64,000 nucleotides of DNA, taken from positions 1-64,000 of the forward strand of contig NZ_BDBU01000001.1 of assembly GCF_001613145.1 (NCBI RefSeq), written 5' to 3'. The position numbers and the translations under genes were made by a program. The stretch is from Nocardia jejuensis NBRC 103114 (lineage in GTDB: Bacteria; Actinomycetota; Actinomycetes; Mycobacteriales; Mycobacteriaceae). Below are positions 60,215 through 64,000 of this stretch, piece after piece. The notes under the pieces were generated by a model that saw only the letters and a program-made list of their open reading frames with translations, was not told the origin of the DNA and did no database searches. How positions within the stretch are numbered: the first letter of the stretch is position 1; each line of letters begins with the position of its first letter.

Positions 60215-61701
60215 CGCGGCGCCGCCGCTCGGACGTCGAGCGTGGCGGGCAGGGTCAGCACGGTGTACCCGCGTTCGGCCTGCGCCCACACCAGATAGCG
60301 GCCCGGCAGCGGAAAGGTGAAGGTGAAGGCGATATCCGGTCCATAGGCGGCGACCGTTTCGTCGGGTGCCTGCGCGCCGACCGCACGCGCGGGCAGCATG
60401 GCGTGCGCGTGCGCCCAGACGGGCGCGGTCGAGGCAGCGGTGCCGGTCGGAGCGGTGTCGGGCAGCGGCCCGACCGCGATCAGATGACCGAGCATCCCGA
60501 GCCACGGTTGCAGATCGGCGGCGCCGCCGAATTGTGCCGTGAGCGTTCCCGGTTCGCCCGCGACGAGGTCGGCGGCATTCAGTGTCCCCGCGGCCGGGGC
60601 GCCCTGCGCGGGGCCCGGCGGTTGATCCGCGGTCAGGACGCCGCTCGGCAACGCGGCGGAACTGCCCGGGGCAGAGACGTTCTCGGCCGTGACACGCAAC
60701 GAGGATCGCAGCAATTGCACCCCACCACCGCGCCGCGCCAACTCGGCCGCGACGGCGTACTCCCCGGATTGATTCAGGTCCAACCGGATTCGATACTCGC
60801 CCGGCGCGGTCCGGATCGGATGGCGATGCCAGAACGTCCCGGACGGCCCGACGATCATCAGGTGTACCAGTGCGTCGTCATTGACCAGCAGATCATCCAC
60901 GGGCCGCCCGGTCGCCGAATCGGTCAGCGACAACCGGAGCTCGGTGCCGGTGCCCGACCGTTCCGCGGACACGGCCAGATTCGCCGGCGGTCGTGAGTAA
61001 TTCGTGGTCAACGGCAGACCCAGTTCGGGATACGGATCGCCGACATTGCCGGAGGTGGGATCGAGCAGACTGCCCGCCGGTCGCGGCTGCGGAGCCTTGG
61101 ACGACAGTGTCGCCCCGGTGACCCCCACCGTCAGCGCCGCGATCATCGCGGCCACCGGGATGAGCGCGGGCCAGCTCCGCCGTGAGATCAGCGCGGTCGC
61201 CAGCGCCGCCAGCAGCAGTCCGCCCGCGGCGAAGAATCCGCCGTACGCCGCGCGCTCCCACGGTGTGACGACCTGCGCCGCAACCAGAAACGGAATGCGC
61301 GCCGTCCGTTCACCATCGGACACGCTCAGTTCCCAGGGGCCCGCGTGCTCGACCCGCAATGTCGCCGGATACGGTCCGGCGCGATCGGTGAGCTGCACGG
61401 TGGTCGACGAACTCGCCGCCGCGCGATCGGTGGGCGCGACACCGAGGGTGAGAGTGCCTACCGCCGAACCACTGTGGGTCACCACATCCACTCGCAGCGG
61501 CCCCGGCACCGGTTGCGCGCGATGCACGATCAGCGTCAACTCCCGATCACCGAGCGACTGGGCCACCATGAGATCGGCCCCACCGACCACCCCGTCGCCC
61601 AGCGCCGTCGGTGCGCCCGCGACCACCGTGACAAGGCACGCCAGCACCACTCCCAGCGCACGGAACACGACCGGCAGGCGAACGGTCAACGGGGGCAGCA
61701 C
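60211..61701 (-). CDS. Large exported protein with repeated YtkA-like beta domains, first gene of the operon
   Basis: A 496-residue protein: Sec signal (VFRALGVVLACLVTVVAGAPTALG), a beta domain, a membrane helix (GGFFAAGGLLLAALATALI) near residue 160, a second hydrophobic segment, then two beta domains with ALVHLMIVGPSGTFWHRHPI and MLGHLIAVGPL...HAHAML. The HxHP and HAHAM clusters resemble metal-binding YtkA-type domains. The GTG is 7 nt after -10 TAGCGT (minus strand, 61709-61714), so the operon has a leaderless mRNA. Confidence 0.78.
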   Translation of the reverse strand: MLPPLTVRLPVVFRALGVVLACLVTVVAGAPTALGDGVVGGADLMVAQSLGDRELTLIVHRAQPVPGPLRVDVVTHSGSAVGTLTLGVAPTDRAAASSSTTVQLTDRAGPYPATLRVEHAGPWELSVSDGERTARIPFLVAAQVVTPWERAAYGGFFAAGGLLLAALATALISRRSWPALIPVAAMIAALTVGVTGATLSSKAPQPRPAGSLLDPTSGNVGDPYPELGLPLTTNYSRPPANLAVSAERSGTGTELRLSLTDSATGRPVDDLLVNDDALVHLMIVGPSGTFWHRHPIRTAPGEYRIRLDLNQSGEYAVAAELARRGGGVQLLRSSLRVTAENVSAPGSSAALPSGVLTADQPPGPAQGAPAAGTLNAADLVAGEPGTLTAQFGGAADLQPWLGMLGHLIAVGPLPDTAPTGTAASTAPVWAHAHAMLPARAVGAQAPDETVAAYGPDIAFTFTFPLPGRYLVWAQAERGYTVLTLPATLDVRAAAPR

Positions 61702-61830
61702 GTTACCGACGCTACCGAACCTTCACCGCCCGCGAATCCCACCTGCGGGGGATACCGGTGCGGGATTCTCCGGGGTAGACCGTGATGCCCACCATCCGGG
61801 CGTCGCCCGGCGGCACACCGACATCCTCGC

Positions 61831-61857
61831 CAGGAGGAGCAGGAGGAGCAGGAGGAG
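61831..61857. repeat. Simple repeat (CAGGAGGAG)x3
   Basis: Three exact tandem copies of a 9-nt unit in the 390-bp gap 61702-62091 between the divergent YtkA operon and the DUF418 gene. The rest of the gap holds the two promoters and no gene that I can support. Confidence 0.7.
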
Positions 61858-62091
61858 CGCGGTACCCGGTGGTTTTCGCAGCGGGTCCGACGCGGCGCGA
61901 ATCACGTGGATCGCACCCTGTCCGGTGTGCGCGCGTGTGAGGCCCGGCCGAGCCCGCCTACGGACTGTGGCGCGGGAAGTCAATACGGCGCAGGTCGATC
62001 AGTCGGATCGTTCTCGTGGAGGATTCACCCCGGACCGGATAGGGCTCCCGGCCGATGCGCGGCACCCACCGAGCGCCGTAATTTTTCCGGT

Positions 62092-63294
62092 ATGTCGGAT
62101 CAGGTGGAGTCGCGACCGGTAGTGGCCGGACGGCGAATCGGAGAAGTTGACAGTCTGCGCGGGTTCGCGCTTTTCGGAATCCTGGTCACCAATGTCCTAG
62201 TGGCGACGATGCTCTTCTCCTTCACCGGCGACGATCCGCACCCGAGCTTCGACGGGGGTATCGATCGATTCGTCTACGCGCTGATGGACGCGTTCTTCCT
62301 CGGCAAGTTCTACCTGCTGTTCGCGTTCCTGTTCGGCTACTCCTTCACCCTTCAGATCGCCGCGGCACAGCGCGCCGGGGTCGGTCCCCTCCCGCGCCTG
62401 TTCCGCCGGTGCGGTGCACTGTTCCTGATCGGCCTGGCGCACGTGCTGTTCCTGTGGCTCGGTGACATCCTGACCCTCTACGCCGTGCTGTGCCTGTGGC
62501 TGATCCTGTTGCGCCGCATCCGGCCTCGCACCGCCCTCATCGCGGGCGTGGCCATGTACTTCCTGTTCGCCCTGGTGGTCTTCCTGCCCGGCGGCGACGG
62601 CGGCATCGCCGGGCTGGGTGATCTCTTCGATCTGCGGGAACTGCACACCGCCTACACCGGCGGCTTCCTGGACACGTTCCGCATTCAGCTGGAGACCGGC
62701 CCGAAGTTCATGCTCTTCACCTGGTTCGCCCAGGGCATGCCCGCGCTTGGCATGTTCCTGATCGGCACGGCCGCGGGCAAGTGGAAGTTGTTCGAGAACG
62801 ACGCCCTGCTCGAGTGCTGGATCCCGCGAGCGATGATCCTGGGATCGGTCGTGGGTCTCCCGTTCTCGCTCGCGACCCTGTTCTTCCAGACGAAGAACGG
62901 TGAGATGTCCACCTTCTGGTACGGCATGCAGGAACTGGCGAACCCCTTCATGACCCTCGCTTACGTCGCGGCAATCCTCTGGGTGGCGCGCTCGCGCTGG
63001 TCGTGGGTCACCACCGGTGCGGCCCCGGCGGGCCGCATGGCCGCCAGCAACTACATCGGGCAATCGGTGGTCCTGATGCTCGTCTACACCGGCTACGGTC
63101 TGGCGCTGGCCGACCGCATCCCCCCGGCCGCCGTCCTGGGCATCGCGCTGCTGACCTACGCAGCCCAATTGGCGATCAGCGCATGGTGGTTGCGCCGCTA
63201 CGCCTACGGCCCGGTCGAATGGCTCCTGCGCGCCGCCACCTACCGATCCATCCCGATGTGGAGCAAAACCCCTCTCCTGCAACCGAAAGCGTGA
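62092..63294 (+). CDS. DUF418 polytopic membrane protein, second copy
   Basis: A 400-residue membrane protein with the DUF418 layout: GEVDSLRGFALFGILVTNVLVATMLF at the start, GKFYLLFAFLFGYSFTLQIAAAQRAG, and the conserved end GRMAASNYIGQSVVLMLVYTGYGLAL with WWLRRYAYGPVEWLLRAATY. Function is unknown. -10 TAATTT (62079-62084) ends 7 nt before the ATG, so it is leaderless. It shares its family with 31407-32669. Confidence 0.85.
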   Translation: MSDQVESRPVVAGRRIGEVDSLRGFALFGILVTNVLVATMLFSFTGDDPHPSFDGGIDRFVYALMDAFFLGKFYLLFAFLFGYSFTLQIAAAQRAGVGPLPRLFRRCGALFLIGLAHVLFLWLGDILTLYAVLCLWLILLRRIRPRTALIAGVAMYFLFALVVFLPGGDGGIAGLGDLFDLRELHTAYTGGFLDTFRIQLETGPKFMLFTWFAQGMPALGMFLIGTAAGKWKLFENDALLECWIPRAMILGSVVGLPFSLATLFFQTKNGEMSTFWYGMQELANPFMTLAYVAAILWVARSRWSWVTTGAAPAGRMAASNYIGQSVVLMLVYTGYGLALADRIPPAAVLGIALLTYAAQLAISAWWLRRYAYGPVEWLLRAATYRSIPMWSKTPLLQPKA

Positions 63295-63307
63295 GCCGCG
63301 CGCATCG

Positions 63308-64000
63308 TCACGCCGGAGGCTCGAGCAGCCGGGTGATCAGCAGCCGGGTGAATTCGGCGGGCTCGTCGGTGAAACCGCTGTGACCGCCGGGGAATTCGAC
63401 GGCCGAGATGCCGAGCCGCCCGGCCAGTTCCCGGGCGGGGCGCGCGGGAAGGTGAGCGCCGGTCTCGGCGCCCACCGCCAGGACCAGGCGATCCCTCACG
63501 CGGGACAGGGCATCCACGTCGGGGGAGTACGAAGTGAATTGGCGCAGTTCGTGTTCCATCATGACGGGTGCGTTGGCTCGTAGACGTTCGAGCATGTCCG
63601 CGGCGCGCGGTGGGAGACCGGCGGGATCGGGCATCGGCTTCAGCGTGCCGCCGATACCTTCCAGGAAGCGCGCTCCCGCGGCTCCCAGCCCTTCGGTGCG
63701 GAACAGGGTATGGACCTCCTCGACGAAGGCTCGCTGCGCCGCGGCGTCGGGAAGGATTGCGAAACACGGGGGTTCGTGCGCGACCACTCGGTGGACGTGC
63801 TCGGGATGGCGACCGAGGAGATCGAGGCCGACGATCGCCCCGGAGCTGCCGCCGAACACATAGGCGGGCTCATCGGTGAGGTGTGCGATGAGACGGAACG
63901 CGTCCTCGCTCTGGGTCTGCACGCGCTGATCGCGGGGGTGACCTTCGTCGATGACGCTGTGGGAGTAGCCGCGCGGGTCGAGGGTGGCGACCGTGAAGCG
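63308..64000 (-). CDS. Alpha/beta hydrolase, 5' part beyond the window
   Basis: The open frame begins outside the window and ends at 63308, giving at least 230 residues. The nucleophile elbow GGSSGAIVGLDLLGRHPEHV (Ser in SSG) and the His in FPGGHSGFTDEPAEF are present; the incoming strand reads RFTVATLDPRGYSHS. It is a small-molecule ester or epoxide-type hydrolase; the substrate is unknown. A GTG at 63922 is internal to the conserved fold, so it is not the start. Confidence 0.8.
   Translation of the reverse strand, partial: RFTVATLDPRGYSHSVIDEGHPRDQRVQTQSEDAFRLIAHLTDEPAYVFGGSSGAIVGLDLLGRHPEHVHRVVAHEPPCFAILPDAAAQRAFVEEVHTLFRTEGLGAAGARFLEGIGGTLKPMPDPAGLPPRAADMLERLRANAPVMMEHELRQFTSYSPDVDALSRVRDRLVLAVGAETGAHLPARPARELAGRLGISAVEFPGGHSGFTDEPAEFTRLLITRLLEPPA

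Noticed and set aside
61723..61983. Minus-strand frame with a run of ten leucines
   Set aside because: The Leu run is only the translation of the (CAGGAGGAG)x3 repeat; no ribosome binding site and no fold-like sequence.
1..64000. Mobile elements, prophage genes, rRNA or tRNA
   Set aside because: No transposase, integrase or phage protein was seen, and no T-loop-like tRNA end or rRNA segment was recognised. Base composition is even over the window.

Overview
The window is a gene-dense, high-GC actinobacterial chromosome segment. It carries a complete Pup-proteasome locus (dop, pup, prcB, prcA, pafA, pafB, pafC) followed by tatA, tatC and a Ski2-like helicase. It also has several F420/deazaflavin-type oxidoreductases, a FadD, a cholesterol oxidase and many leaderless promoters (TANNNT, then 6-7 nt, then the start codon). 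From memory, the order dop-pup-prcBA, pafABC-tatAC-helY, DUF4333 protein, 5'-3' exonuclease, pepE, then an F420 biliverdin-reductase-like gene, an SDR and cobL follows Mycobacterium tuberculosis Rv2112c-Rv2072c. Gene content suggests Nocardia or a close relative (inference). No rRNA, tRNA, IS element, prophage or CRISPR array was seen.

Layout. 0.3-7.7 kb is a one-strand cluster for reductive pyrimidine or hydantoin breakdown: N-carbamoyl-beta-alanine amidohydrolase, dihydropyrimidinase, an F420-type luciferase-like oxidoreductase, and a complete NMT1/THI5-type ABC importer. The importer ATPase gene has an in-frame TGA 64 codons before its expected end. 7.8-13.5 kb holds an AIM24-like protein, a 28-residue peptide gene with its own terminator, a Nudix hydrolase, a Ddn-like protein, a GT39 membrane glycosyltransferase and an ABC1/UbiB kinase. 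13.7-19 kb (minus strand) holds a secreted CocE/S15 hydrolase, a PucR regulator and a FadD. 19-30.6 kb is accessory: a patatin, a large DUF6585-like protein, a guanidinium exporter under a guanidine-III riboswitch, two paralogous helical-repeat proteins flanking an NTF2-like gene, an ArsC-like protein, and two regulator/enzyme pairs with visible repeated operators (TetR/DUF385 and TetR/AurF-DUF4873).

32.8-45.3 kb is the protein-degradation and Tat block. Pup is activated by Dop, ligated by PafA and threaded into PrcBA; PafBC controls a DNA-damage regulon; a ketopantoate-reductase-like gene sits between pafC and tatA. 45.4-53.7 kb holds a DUF4333 protein, a lipoprotein, an exonuclease, pepE, a class-C-type serine hydrolase, a BrnT/BrnA-like toxin-antitoxin pair, an F420-type reductase with a divergent SDR, and cobL.

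54-58 kb has two convergent exported lipid-active enzymes: a neutral ceramidase with Thr at the usual nucleophile Ser, and a type II (VAO-fold) cholesterol oxidase behind a candidate IdeR/DtxR iron box. 58.1-61.7 kb is a four-gene operon of exported and membrane proteins with YtkA/FixH-like domains, possibly for metal handling. The window ends with a DUF418 membrane protein and a partial alpha/beta hydrolase.
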